This document shows, piece after piece, positions 11,378 through 21,930 of a DNA stretch of 64,000 nucleotides. Within the stretch, counting starts at the first letter, position 1; each line of letters starts with the position of its first letter. Source of the stretch: Hymenopus coronatus (lineage: Eukaryota > Arthropoda > Insecta > Mantodea > Hymenopodidae); contig CM060887.1 in the NCBI GenBank assembly GCA_030762935.1, forward strand, positions 9,912,501-9,976,500, given 5' to 3'. The notes under the pieces were generated by a model. That model did not search any database. It saw nothing but the letters and a program-made list of their open reading frames with translations, and was not told the origin of the DNA. The translations under genes were made by a program, and so were the position numbers.

Positions 11378-12025
11378 AAGTTTAGTATCTTCCAGGGATG
11401 TGACACGAAGATTTTGAGAAAAATCCCCCCACTCCCAACTACCCTTTACATAGAACTTTTTTCGAAAATTCTGATTTACTCAAAAATGGCTTTATCGATT
11501 TTGATTAAAATATCGTATATTAAAGATATTTACCTGACAAATAAAATGTATATCTTGAATTTTCTAGGAATAGCCTCTGAAGAGTAGTTTATTCTGCATG
11601 AATTTTAGGGAATTTTGAATAACTGCTTCACCGTAAGAGATGAACAAAAACTTACTACACAACAAATGTAGAGCACGTTTAAACACACAATTTATGCTAT
11701 AAACATTTTTTCGTGGAGTTGATCGTTTTTAAGATATACCTTGTTTTTCGTTTCAGATTAGAAAAACATACTTTTCTCATACAGAAATTTGTCAGCTCCT
11801 ACCCATAAAAACAAAGGAACTTCAGTCACGTAGCAACCAGCTTTTGACTATCACTTTAACCTATGTTACTCCCATATTTAGGTTCTACTTACAAGGAAAC
11901 AAGTAATAAGACTATCTCTACTAACTTTTCCTTGATTAGAATGAATAAATGAAGCATATGCTTCTTAACAATAATTTGTTGCAGGGATGTAGAGAAAGTC
12001 ATGTGAATGGAACACATCAGATTTT
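11193..12025 (+). repeat. TH1-A copy, + orientation
   Basis: Hairpin start ACTTTCGCTATACG and end GTAGAGAAAGTCATGTG...CATCAGATTTTTT. Here a (TG)n run replaces most of the GT-rich segment together with the following internal palindrome. Confidence 0.85.
11338..11375. repeat. (TG)n microsatellite in TH1
   Basis: Same family position as the (CA)n and (GT)n tracts of other copies. Confidence 0.95.
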
Positions 12026-12486
12026 TTGACAAATATTGAAAGCGTTACACTGTAAATTCTTGCCGTACATAGCCGTTTTCGGAACATAGTTTGAATATAC
12101 ATCACCCCATATTGTTTGTATATCATATTTCATCCAACAATAATTTATGAAAGCACGGCGCTCGTATCCCTGGACCATGCATGTGCACGACTGTAAATCG
12201 TATATGAAATATTATAAATATAGGGACGCAATGCGAAATTTTCCATATACGTGCATACATATAATAGCAGATTAGTAAAAATGGCTTTCGCGTATCTAAA
12301 TTATTGGGCTTTTTTTTTATGGAATACCAATATTTCATGTCAAGCTATATGGACTCAGCTTTTGGTCAGTTGTACTCTGCTATACACTACTGTTGATTCG
12401 GCGTTAGAAACCAGACTTGATGTAAACAAAACTTTTGTATCCCTCCGCGTTAATCTCGTGGTCGTATCAGCTGCGAAGTAAAATAA
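12026..12486. other. Single-copy DNA, no gene seen
   Basis: AT-rich, with short chance frames on both strands. No family resemblance found. Confidence 0.4.
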
Positions 12487-13467
12487 AAAATCTGATGTGT
12501 TCCATTCACGTGACTTCCTCTACATCTCTGCAACAAATTATTGTAAAAAACCTATGCTTCCACTTATTTCATTCTAATCGACGAAAAATTAGCAGAAAGT
12601 GTTATTACAAGTACCTTGTTTGTATGGACAGGGGTTGACAAATTCCTGTATGAGAAAAAACGTTTTTTAAAGCTGAAACCAAAAACAAGGAATATCTCAA
12701 AAACGATCAACTCCACGAAAAAATATTACATAACATAAATTGTGTGCTTTAACATGCTGTAAATTTTTTTGTTTGGTAAGTTTTTGTCCATTTCTTACGG
12801 TTTAGCAATTATGCAAAATTCCGTAAAATTCATTCCGAATAAAGTAGTCTTCAAATGCTATTCCCAGAAAATTCAAGATATAAATTTTATTTGTCAGGTA
12901 AATATTTTTAATATATGACATTTTTAAAAAACATGGTTAAGCATTTTTGAGAAAATAAAAAAATTCGAAAAAAATTCCATGTAATTCCAGTTTGGTATAT
13001 GGGGATTTTTCTCAAAATCTTCGTGTTGCATCCCCGGAAGATACTGAACTTAAATACCAAGTTTGGTGTTTTACCGACTTTTCGTTTTTGAGTTATCGTG
13101 TTCACATACAGGCTCACTAACACACGGACCTTCTTTGGAAAAGCTAAGATAATACATTTGGCTAAAGTGGCGGCCAACTCTTTTTAAAGCTGGTCGCTTT
13201 GTGAACAATTGAAGTTCGGTTTGCATTCCATGGCTAGCAGTAGAACTAAAGAAATATCTTCCCGATTGCGAAAAGTTACGTAGTTCAAAATTAAAACCAA
13301 TAACAAGGAATATGTCACAAAGCGTCAACTCTACAAAAAACTGCGTATTACAAAAATTGAGTGTTTCAACGAGATATATTTTCGAAGAAATCTCGGTTTG
13401 GAGTTTTTGGGTGGAGTACAATACCTTCTATGTATACTATGTAAATAGTACGTGTAGAGAAAGTAAA
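12487..13467 (-). repeat. TH1-A copy, minus orientation, mosaic
   Basis: Starts TCTGATGTGTTCC...ACTTCCTCTACA and ends TGTAGAGAAAGTAAAA (13453-13468). Between about 13140 and 13380 the sequence switches to a divergent variant that recurs at 13862-14077. Confidence 0.75.
13168..13375 (-). repeat. Divergent TH1 block, copy 1 of a direct duplication
   Basis: About 210 bases (GGCCAACTCTTTTTAAAGC ... TGCGTATTACAAAAATTGA) recur with few changes at 13862-14077. Confidence 0.75.
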
Positions 13468-13861
13468 ATGAGATGTGTTCCAAACTTTCTCTATCTGTTC
13501 TGTAAAAGAACTATTCCAACACTACATTATTCTTATCTACTACCTGTCTGAAGAGTGAATGCAGACGGCCACGAGTGGAAGCTTGCGTAAACACAAACAG
13601 ATAAGCGGTATTACGTCATCACTCCCGGTGCATGCCCTGTAGAGTTTGGCAACCTGTAATGCATCAGTTGGATTTCTTTACAGTAGGTCAAAATGCAAAC
13701 ACAATCACGCGTAGTCTTAACATTAATATTCATTAGTGATAAAGAAAACAGAAAGTTTAACCTGTTGTGGGCCGTTAAGTTTATTCCTGTTTACGTACGC
13801 TGTGCTGACGAACTGATGGTCAGCCTTCTCTAACCACTCTAAACCGTGCCAGACCTCCTCT
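13468..13861. other. Single-copy DNA, no gene seen
   Basis: Starts with a degenerate TH1-like piece (TGTTCCAAACTTTCTC). The rest is unassigned. Confidence 0.35.
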
Positions 13862-14077
13862 GTGGTGGCCAACTCTTTTTAAAGCTGGTCGCTTTGTGAA
13901 CAACTGAAGTTCGGTTTGCTTTCCATGGCTAGCAGTACAACCAAAGAAATATCTTCCCGTTTGCGAAAAGTTACGTAGTTTAACATTAAAATCAATAACA
14001 AGGAATATCTCACAAAGGGCCAACTCTACAAAAAACTGCGTATTACAAAAATTGAATGTTTTAACGAGATCAACATT
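13862..14077 (-). repeat. Divergent TH1 block, copy 2 of a direct duplication
   Basis: Partner of the block at 13168-13375. Here it stands alone, joined to a + orientation TH1 fragment. Confidence 0.75.
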
Positions 14078-14099
14078 TTCTGCGTAGCAAGAATTTTGC

Positions 14100-14515
14100 T
14101 GACTTTTGTGTAACTAGCAAACCGTAAGAGGGAGGAAAAAACTCATTATAACAACAAGTGTAAATCTCATTAAAACACACACGTTATGTCCTATGCAATT
14201 TTTTCGAGATACACCGTGTTATTTGTTTCAGATTTAAAATACTTTTTAAAAACTTTTCTCACACAGGTAGTTGTAAACTCCTGGCCCTGCATAGAAGCGG
14301 ATTTCATCCACATGGCAACCAAGTTTTCAAAGATTTGATTATCGTTTTAACCTAGTGTATTCTCTTATTTACCTTCTACTTAAAAGGAAGTAACTAATTA
14401 ACACAATTTGTATTAATGTTTATCTCGATTAGCATAAAGTAGATAGAAGAACATGTATTTTAACAATAATGTTACAGCGATGTAGAGAAAGTCATGTGAA
14501 TGGACACATCAGATT
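14100..14515 (+). repeat. TH1 fragment, + orientation
   Basis: Second half of TH1, ending GTAGAGAAAGTCATGTGAATGG. It is followed directly by the start of another + copy, a head-to-tail junction. Confidence 0.75.
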
Positions 14516-14881
14516 TTTACTCTCGTACACATACTATGTACACGTACTATGTCCAAAAATTCGATACCGAGATTTCACCGGAGATGCATACTTTAGGACC
14601 TCCTGAATCCAAAAAAAAAAAAAGAAGGTATTTTTAGAAAAAGGTCCGTGTGTGCGTGTGTGTGTCTGTGGACAGCATAGCTCAAAAACAAAAAGACCGT
14701 TGAAAACCAAATTTGGTATTTAAGTTTGGTATCTTCCAAGGATGCAACACGAAGATCTTCAAGAAAATCCCCTCACCCCCAGCTACTCTTTACATGGAAA
14801 AACTATATACTTTTTTTGAGATATTTAAAAACTTACACCTTTCTCATACAGAAATAGCAAGCAGCTTTTGACTGTCACTTT

Positions 14882-15054
14882 AGCATATAACTCCATGGCA
14901 CAGCTCACTAAGAGCCTTGGCCTACCGCCCGGCCGCTTCGACCTCTATCTCGGTCCATTACAGACGTCATGGATTGGGTGCAATACTTCGGAGTGTACTG
15001 GGAATCGAACCCAGGTCTCCCGCTTGGCTTGCACCGCGCCAAGGAGAGGACCTA
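14882..15054 (-). mobile_element. tRNA-derived SINE family D, minus strand
   Basis: A reverse-complement B box (GGGTTCGATTCCC, around 14999-15012) and an A-box-like GGTGCAAGCCAAGCGGG lie at the right end. It interrupts TH1 between TTTAGC and TTTAACC. About 170 bp. Confidence 0.6.
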
Positions 15055-15180
15055 GTTTAACCTATGCTACTCGCATATTTCGCTTCTACTTACAAGGAAG
15101 CAAGTAATAAGACTATTTCTGCTTTTTTAGATTAGCATGAAGTAAATAGAAGCATGAGCTCTCTAACAATAACTTGCTGC

Positions 15181-15424
15181 CCACCTGGGTAGTGTGCTGG
15201 TAGCGTGTCTGCCTCACATTCAATAAGTCCCGAGTTCGAATCTCGGTTAGGATGAGTTACTCGGATAAGGTTTTTTTGGGGGGTTTTCCCTTATCCTTAG
15301 AAGACGAATATCGAGTCGCTTTAAGCTCCATGAACCCCGAGATCATTTGAGCACCATTTCACCAATTCCATTCATTGTCCGATATGACCAACCAGGTTAA
15401 AGGACGTTAAACCTAACAAAAAAA
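15181..15424 (+). mobile_element. tRNA-derived SINE family E, + strand
   Basis: Head with A box (TAGTGTGCTGGTAGCGTG) and B box (GAGTTCGAATCTCGG, near 15232-15246). The body has CTTATCC...GATAAGG inverse motifs and the tail is AACCTAACAAAAAAA. It splits the TH1 block AACAATAA(C/T)TTG(C/T)TGC, part of which is duplicated on both sides. Confidence 0.7.
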
Positions 15425-15474
15425 TTGTTGCAAAGGTGTAGAGAAAGTGCTGTGAATGGAACATATCAATTTTT

Positions 15475-15947
15475 TTCCTTTTATTTTTGACAAATTTTTG
15501 GTCAGTCACAGATGCATCACTTTAACATGAAAGAAGGAAGAGAAAGTCATGTGAGATTGGGTGTCCTATAGTTTGTACACGAGGAAGTTCATCAACGCTT
15601 TAGACACGGAAGCTTTTCTTTTTATAGGCAGATATTTTCCATTGGGTCCGTATTGCGCTACACATAGGGAACAATACGATCGTGCTCTTCTCTGCATTAT
15701 AATTTGGAGTGCTATTGAGGAAACGGGGGGGGGGTATAATGATGTAGTCATTCATCCGATACCACGTTGATGGGTATTCACCATTCACTCCACAAGCCCA
15801 TCGTGGTAATAATCCCATCCCAAGAGTGTATCAGTCGAGTGTATGCTACCATCAGAAAATTCCTCTACCGCGTTTGTTAGCCTTCTTATTTCTAAGCAAA
15901 GGAACACTTGTATCTTAGCTTTGGGTTTCTCCATTCTGGGGAAAAAC
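15475..15947. other. Single-copy DNA, no gene seen
   Basis: A degenerate TH1-like terminus (GAGAAAGTCATGTGAG) lies near 15540. The overlapping short frames on both strands at 15560-15820 show no domain. Confidence 0.35.
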
Positions 15948-16138
15948 TCACATGGCTTTCTCTACATCTCTGCAACCAATTATTGTTAAAAAGCTTATTT
16001 AACTCATGCTAATCGAGAAAAAAATAGCAGAAATAGTCTTATTATCTGCTTCCTTGTAAGTAGAAGCACACAAGTGAGTCCATACGTTGAAGTGATAGTC
16101 AAAATTGGGTTGCTCTGTGAAGTTCCTTTGTTTGTATG
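15948..16138 (-). repeat. TH1 fragment, minus orientation
   Basis: The ACATGGCTTTCTCTACATCTC end followed by the first part of the body, cut at GTTCCTTTGTTTGTATG by mariner sequence. Confidence 0.75.
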
Positions 16139-16628
16139 TTGCCGCCACTGATTTCAAATGAGCATTGACGTTGTTTTGAAGATCTTCGTACTTTACGACG
16201 TTTGCGGAGAGCCATTCAAAACAAACGAAGAGGAATGCTGACTTCAGGAATTGTGTTGATCCATGACAACGCTCGTTCACACACTGCTGGCACAACCTAT
16301 CGGTTCCTTGAACAATTTCAATGGGACATTTTCGATCTTCCGTACAGTCCTGACCTGGCACCCAGCGACTTTCACCTTTTCCCTGAACTGAAGACGTGGC
16401 TAGAAGGGCAGCATTTTCAAACCAATGAAGTTCTTCAAAACAACGTCAATGCTCATTTGAAATCATTGACGACATATTTTGAAGCAAAGCTTGTGCACAG
16501 GTACGATAAATGTCTCAATCTGTTCGGTGATTATGTTGAAAAGTAACCATAAGTGTACAAAACGTTTACAGAAAACAATTATTTTTTTACTAAACTTGTC
16601 TTTTATTTATAGCCTATCGGAGGTTGAA
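16139..16628 (+). mobile_element. Mariner-type element, 5'-truncated with foldback
   Basis: The 3' part of a mariner lies at 16201-16628, ending CTTTTATTTATAGCCTATCGGAGG. The preceding 62 bases (16139-16200) are the reverse complement of a diverged copy of its own 3' coding region (compare 16420-16475). The arms share ACAACGTCAATGCTCATTTG. The left inverted repeat and the first half of the gene are missing. Confidence 0.75.
16202..16546 (+). pseudogene. Mariner (DD34D-type) transposase, C-terminal part
   Basis: The C-terminal 114 codons of a mariner transposase. The second catalytic D lies in VLIHDNARSHTA and the third in SPDLAPSDFHLF. The C-terminus RYDKCLNLFGDYVEK is typical of the family. 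The N-terminal DNA-binding domain and first D are absent. By my count 33 residues separate the two D residues, one fewer than usual (DLPYSPD instead of a longer linker), so a codon has probably been lost. The stop at about 16544-16546 is in its expected place. The initiating ATG here is internal. Confidence 0.85.
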
Positions 16629-16683
16629 AAAAAACGGCTCTCTTATTAATTATGAACGTTTCTGTCCTCAAAACTTTGTAATA

Positions 16684-17378
16684 CAGGGTGATTTATAATG
16701 AGCTGACATATATCTTTCATTAATCGTTTCAAAACGTGTTATGCTAGCGACAACTTATTATACCTAAATTGTAGAGGAATTTCGGGAGATTATTTACGTC
16801 TATAGCAAATGTTGAAAATGTCCTCCATCCTGCATAAGGCACAACTCAACACGTTCCACGTTACTGGTCACTCGTTGGAGAACTCTGTTGTCAATAGCTT
16901 GAATCTCCTTTATGATGTTGTGCTTCAGATCGACCAAATGTCTGGGGACGTGTGGCGTAAACCCTGCCTTTTAAGTAACCCCATAGAAAGTAGTCCGGCG
17001 ATGTCAAATCCGGAGATCTCGGTGGCCACAGGTTCCTCGAAATTATCCGATCGTCCAAGAAACTTGCAATTAGGTTCATGGATCCATTTGATGTATGGCA
17101 TGCAGCGCCATCTTGTTGAAAATATCATTGACTCAGCTCTACATCGCACTGCATTTTCACGTTGACTACAAGAACAAAATGTCGAAACAGCTGTCAACAA
17201 TGCAATTAGGAATAAAACAAACATCTGCGCATCTAGTGACAAGGAATCGAAATTCCAGAACATTCTGCTTAATTTGGTGCTAAAATTGGGTCATTGAATG
17301 AATTTCCAACGGAATAATTAAAGAAAGAAATGTGTCAGTTGTATATAAATCTCTCTGTAGTATTTTAGAATCATCCTG
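16684..17378 (-). mobile_element. Internally deleted Tc1/mariner-like element
   Basis: Short inverted ends (CAGGGTGATTTATAATG; inverse CAGGATGATTCTAAAAT) are flanked by TA at 16682-16683 and 17379-17380. At 695 bp it is about half the size of an autonomous element. It encodes only the C-terminal half of a transposase on the minus strand. Confidence 0.75.
16891..17121 (-). pseudogene. DDxD transposase remnant, minus strand
   Basis: Minus-strand translation gives FQQDGAACHTS, then FLDDRIISRNLWPPRSPDL and SPDYFLWGYLKGRVY. These are the last two catalytic acidic sites of a transposase related to the DD41D group, about 38 residues apart by my count. The upstream part and first D are deleted. The frame runs out after RPQTFG. 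The usual PPDYF is SPDYF here. Confidence 0.75.
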
Positions 17379-18056
17379 TAATATAGGGTTTAAGCCCGTG
17401 GGTGGATGTTGGATGCACACCTAGCTGTCACTTGTGAATCAACTCTTAGCTTTTGTTCCCATGTTTCTGTAATTCACGCTCATTATCGCTTTCCCTGAAA
17501 TGATCGCTAGAACTTCATCTTCAGCACATAAAACGAAGAAAAGTTAAAATTGTCTGCAATTTGTGAAGGAAGCGATTGCAATCTTCATGGAGGAAGAAAG
17601 GCAGTGTACCAGTTGTTCGCACGATAAGCCCTAATGATATTCAATCCAATAAACACACCCAGAGACCTCTATGCAACTTCTGACTCTGGCGCAGAGAAAA
17701 GATTCAATTGAATCTCTTTTCTTATACTTCACTTCTTTCTTTCACCTTTTTTTTTTTCCTCGCCTCTCTGCTGCGTATCTTTTCAAAAAAGCGGGAATTG
17801 TTGGCGGCTGCCAATATTGCTGTTGAAGGAGAGACAGTCTCTCCCATTCTCTCCTTTGAGGGCCATGAATTTATTAACTCTCACAAGGCGATCCTTAGGA
17901 GTCCATATTAACAACAGCGTCTGTATGGAGTTCCTAGAACCAGCCGCATGTAAGGAATTGTAAAGTTGGAACACGATCAACCTGCATCAACTTCCTGCTC
18001 CAACGAGACTGGCATTCGGGAGCTCGTGGGATCGATTTCCGCTGGTTTTCTTTGTT
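17379..18056. other. Single-copy DNA, no gene seen
   Basis: Includes a 20-bp palindrome AAGATTCAATTGAATCTCTT-like at about 17698-17722. No family recognised. Confidence 0.4.
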
Positions 18057-18360
18057 CACTAGGCAAATGCTGGGGAGTTTTCTTCATTCCCGCAAACTTC
18101 CTGCGGTGGTGCCGCCCTGCCGTGGTGGTGAAAGGGCTTTTCCTGGGTCACTAGACAAATGCTGCGGAGGTTTCTTCCTTCCCGCGAACTTCCTGTCCTT
18201 TCACGACTGTGGTGGTGGTGGTGGTGCTCTTCCGTGATGGTGAATGGGGTTTCCCGACCACTAGTTAAATACTGCGGAGGTTTCTTTATTCCCCTGAACT
18301 TTCTGTCCCTTCATAGCAGTGGCCACCATTCACCGCCCTTCAGTGGTGGTGAATGCGCAC
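18057..18360. repeat. Tandem repeat, three units of 92-110 bp
   Basis: Units start at CACTAG 18057, 18149 and 18259. Each carries AAAT(G/A)CTG(G/C)GGAG, TTCC(C)GC(A/G)AACTTCCTG-like and GTGGTGGTG parts. Overlapping frames on the + strand are by-products. Confidence 0.7.
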
Positions 18361-18424
18361 CAGAAGTACAGCTCTCGGCGGCGGGATGGTATTGGAAGTC
18401 CTCTGTAGACCAAAGGAGTTTTTT

Positions 18425-18862
18425 TAATAGGATTTAACCCCACTTTTACTACATACGTACCGCAGGCGATGACATCGATGATACGCGGAATGCAGATCGA
18501 GCAATACATTGTTCAGCTCATATTGATTTAGCCTTTTCCAGAGTAGCTCATATTTGTCGAGACGTAAATTGGTTTGCTGAACTGGTTTGATTGATGAAGG
18601 GTGAATTGGTTTTGTTGGTGAGGGGTGGTTGGTTTGATTGGTGAGGAGTAAATTAAGCAAAATTAAACAAAGGCCCTTCCTACCAAAAAAGAAGAATTGC
18701 CCGAATGCGATGTGAGGGAAATCGGAGAGCCCAGAGAAACCCTACCCCTCCGCCGCGTTTTACACTAAAAATGCCATATGCAGTGGCCTGGGATCGAAAC
18801 CGGGCGGCGTGGGTGAGAGACGTGTGGTATAAGCACTCGGTCATGGCGCACCACAAGGAGTT
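18425..18862 (-). mobile_element. SINE family A, interrupted copy
   Basis: The left part (GGCGATGACATCGATGATA...GGAATGCAGATCGAGC) and the right part (GAATGCGATGTGAGGG ... CTGGGATCGAAACCGG) match copies at 57486 and 61607. About 200 bases (roughly 18503-18702) with TGGTTTGATTGGTGAGG-type imperfect repeats separate them. Confidence 0.6.
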
Positions 18863-19172
18863 CGTTCTTCGGTCAGACCTGGGGCGCGGGCTTCTAACGC
18901 TCTCCGCGAGATATGAACTGCTTGGAATCTCTTAGGGACCTTCCACAATAGCATTTCCCCCACCGTCCGGTTTCGACCACCCGTTAAAATTACTTTCTTC
19001 TCACCCTATCCTCCTGAGGTTTGACGTACAGTAACCCAATATCTGCAGTGTTTAATCCCCTCCGACATCACACACTCATACGCACTTGCTACTCATCTAT
19101 GTTTTTAAACACATCTTTTTAGACATTGGAATGTGAAAGAAGAGCTTTTAACATAAATCATATTAATTAAAG
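18863..19172. other. Single-copy DNA, no gene seen
   Basis: Nothing recognised. Confidence 0.35.
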
Positions 19173-19460
19173 TCACTCTCCGTGGCGTAGTGGCTACCGT
19201 GCTAGCCTCTAAAACCCTAGATTGCAGCTTTTAATCTGAAGGAAGATAATGGATTTTTTTGGACTCAGAAAACCTTACCACGGCCTCTTTCAGAAGGGAG
19301 GTAAAGCAGGTGAACTAGTGGAATTTTTATTTGCACGTAAAAGAACCAGGAACCTTGAAAAAGGAAGGTTTAAGGGCAAAGCTCCGCCATTTGGCGTCCG
19401 CAAGTCGTAATTTAGCCCTACAGTGCTATCTGTGGGTGACGAGCTCATCCCTCATCACCA
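19173..19460 (+). mobile_element. Probable degenerate tRNA-derived SINE
   Basis: CTCCGTGGCGTAGTGGCTACC resembles an A box in a tRNA head. The B-box region is degenerate. The downstream CACGTAAAAGAACC and GGGCAAAGCTCCGCC could be the SINE body. I see no second copy in this window. Confidence 0.35.
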
Positions 19461-19744
19461 TACCGCATTGTGGTAAACTCAAGAACTACATATTCAAATC
19501 CGATCAAAGAAACATCATAATGATGCCATATGCTCTATTTAGGAACTACAGGAAATAACTATATTAAGGGCAGAAAATTATTCCGCTAACAACCGATTCC
19601 TCAATGCTTGCCATTATCAAGTGACTGCCCCGCTATTGACGAGTGCAGATATACCTCCGTGCGCTATAAGAGTTGCAGAACTCAACGGGACTATTTAAAA
19701 ATAAAAGTGCATGTGTACGTGTGTGAGCAGCATAACCAAAAAAA

Positions 19745-20735
19745 AAAACTGATATGTTCCATTCACATGACTTTCTCTACATTTCTGCAACAAATTATTT
19801 TTAAAAATCTTATACTTATATTTACTTCATGCTAATCAGTAAAGCATTAGCAGAAATAACAATATTACTTGCTTCCTTGTAAGTAGGAGCGAAATAAGGG
19901 AGTACCATAGGTTTAAGTGAAAGCCAAAAGCTGGTTGCTATGTGACTGAAGTTCCTTTGTTTGTATGGACAGGAGTTGACAATTTCCTGTATGAGAAAAT
20001 TTTGATTTTTTTAAAAATGGCTGTAACGATTTTCATTAAAATATCGTATATTAAAGATATTTACCTGACAAATAAAATATATATCTTGAATTTTCTGGGA
20101 ATAGCCTCTGAAGACCACTTTATTCTGGATGAATTTTACGGAATTTTGCATAACTGCTATACCGTAAGAGATGGACAAAAACTTACTACACAAAAAATGT
20201 AGAGTACGTTAAAGCACACAATTTAAGTTATATACATTTTTTCGTGGAGTTTTGAGACATTCCTTTTTGGGGGGGGGTTTCGGCTATGAAAAACTTACAC
20301 TTTTCTCATACAGGAATTTGTCAACTCCTGTCCATAGAAACAAAGGAACTTCAGCCACATAGCAACCAGCTTTTGACTGTCACTTTAACCTATGGTACTC
20401 CCTTATTTCGCTTTGACTTACAAGGAAGCAAGTAAGAAGGCTATTTCTGCTGATTTTTTCTTGATTACCATGAAGTAAATAGAAGCATAACCTTTTTGTT
20501 TTACTTCTGATCATGCGAAGAGAATAGAGTAGCGACAACTTTTTGTAAGATTTGACTGTCACTTTGGCTCAGTGTATCCCTTATTTCCCTTCTAATTGCA
20601 AGGAAATGAGTAATAAAACCATTCTGGTAATTGTTTACCTCGATTAGTATGAAACATATAGAAGAATAAGTTTTGTAAGAATTATTAATTGCCGAATAAG
20701 CAGAAAAAGTCATATGAATGGGACACATTTTAAGG
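19745..20735. repeat. Composite of three TH1 fragments
   Basis: A minus fragment (19750-19998) from the GATGTGTTCC-type end through TGTATGAGAAAA switches to a + fragment (19999-20490) starting in the middle of the body. A second, diverged + fragment (20505-20735) follows. Confidence 0.7.
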
Positions 20736-21165
20736 CAGTCGAGCTTAAATCAGCTTTAGAAACTTACAATGTTTAAAATATTAAAATTTGCTCGTCGTTC
20801 CGTCTGCTTTAATGAGATATTCCGCACACACAGACATGAAGATAGTTTGGCCCTTTAGCGTTCAGACATTTAAATGCAGTCGTCAAAAGTTGGGGGAAAA
20901 CTTGTGCCAAAGGAATGTCTAGAGAAGGATTTTATTGACGATAAAGACGAGAAGCAAAATAATCAGCAAGAGGTAAACCTCATATGGCGCATTATGTGAT
21001 ACAAAGGAGAGCAATCAAAATGGCTTCCAACAAAGGTTCCCATTGTTAGATGCACAGTACTTATCGTAAAACGAGGGCTTTGAGATCTTAATGCCAGCAG
21101 AATTATCATCTGCTTCGCTGCTAAACCTGGTTCAGTTTAAACTCCTTCAGCATTTGCGTTAGAGA
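20736..21165. other. Single-copy DNA, no gene seen
   Basis: Nothing recognised. Confidence 0.4.
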
Positions 21166-21930
21166 ATCAAAAATCTAATGTGTTCTATTCACATGACTTT
21201 CTCTACATCTCTGCAAAATATTATTATTAAACAGCTTATGCTTCTATTTACTTCATGCTAATCGAGAAAAACTTAACAGAAATAGCTTTATTGCTAGCTT
21301 CCTTATAAGTAGAGGCGAAATAAGGGAGTACCATAGGTTAAAGTTATAGGCAAAAGTTGGTTGCTATGTGACTGAAGTTCCTTTCTTTGTCTGGATAGGA
21401 GTCGACAAATTCCTGTAAGAGAAAAGTGTAAGTTTCTCAAAGCTGAAACAAAAAATAAGGATCAACTCCACGAAAAATTCTTTCAGCATAAAGTAGTCTT
21501 CATAGGCTATTCCCAGAAAATGAAAGATATACATTTTATTTGTGGTAGAAATGGCTTTAATGTGTGGTATTTTAATCAAAATCGTTATAGCCATTTTTAA
21601 GAAAAACAAAATCTTCGTAAATTTGTCCATGTATAGGGAAGTTTGGAGTGGGGAGATTTTCTTGAAAATCTTCGTTTCGCATCTCTGGAAGATACTAAAC
21701 TAAACACCAAGTTTGGTATTTTACCTACTTTTCGTTTTTGAGTTATCGTGTTCACAGACACACGGACACACACAAACACACACAAACGGACCTTTTTGTG
21801 AAAATGCTTTTTTTGGATATAAGGGACCCTAAAACATGTATTTCCGGTGAAATCTCGGTATCGAATTTTTGGGTGGAGTGCAATACCCTCTCTATACACT
21901 ATGCACATAGTGTGTGTAGAGAAAGTAAAA
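21166..21930 (-). repeat. TH1-A copy, minus orientation
   Basis: TACA-type end at the left (ACTTTCTCTACATCTC) and TGTAGAGAAAGTAAAA at the right. The next copy follows with no spacer. Confidence 0.85.

Larger units (their letters stand above)
14516..15474 (+). repeat. TH1 copy, + orientation, with two SINEs
   Basis: A degenerate hairpin end (ACTCTCGTACACATACTATG) abuts the previous copy's terminus. The body carries SINEs at 14882-15054 and 15181-15424. The end is GTAGAGAAAGTGCTGTGAATGG. Confidence 0.75.

Noticed and set aside
18052..18437. Overlapping + strand frames of 61-92 codons
   Set aside because: They are by-products of a 92-110 bp tandem repeat. The frame changes between units and no domain is visible.
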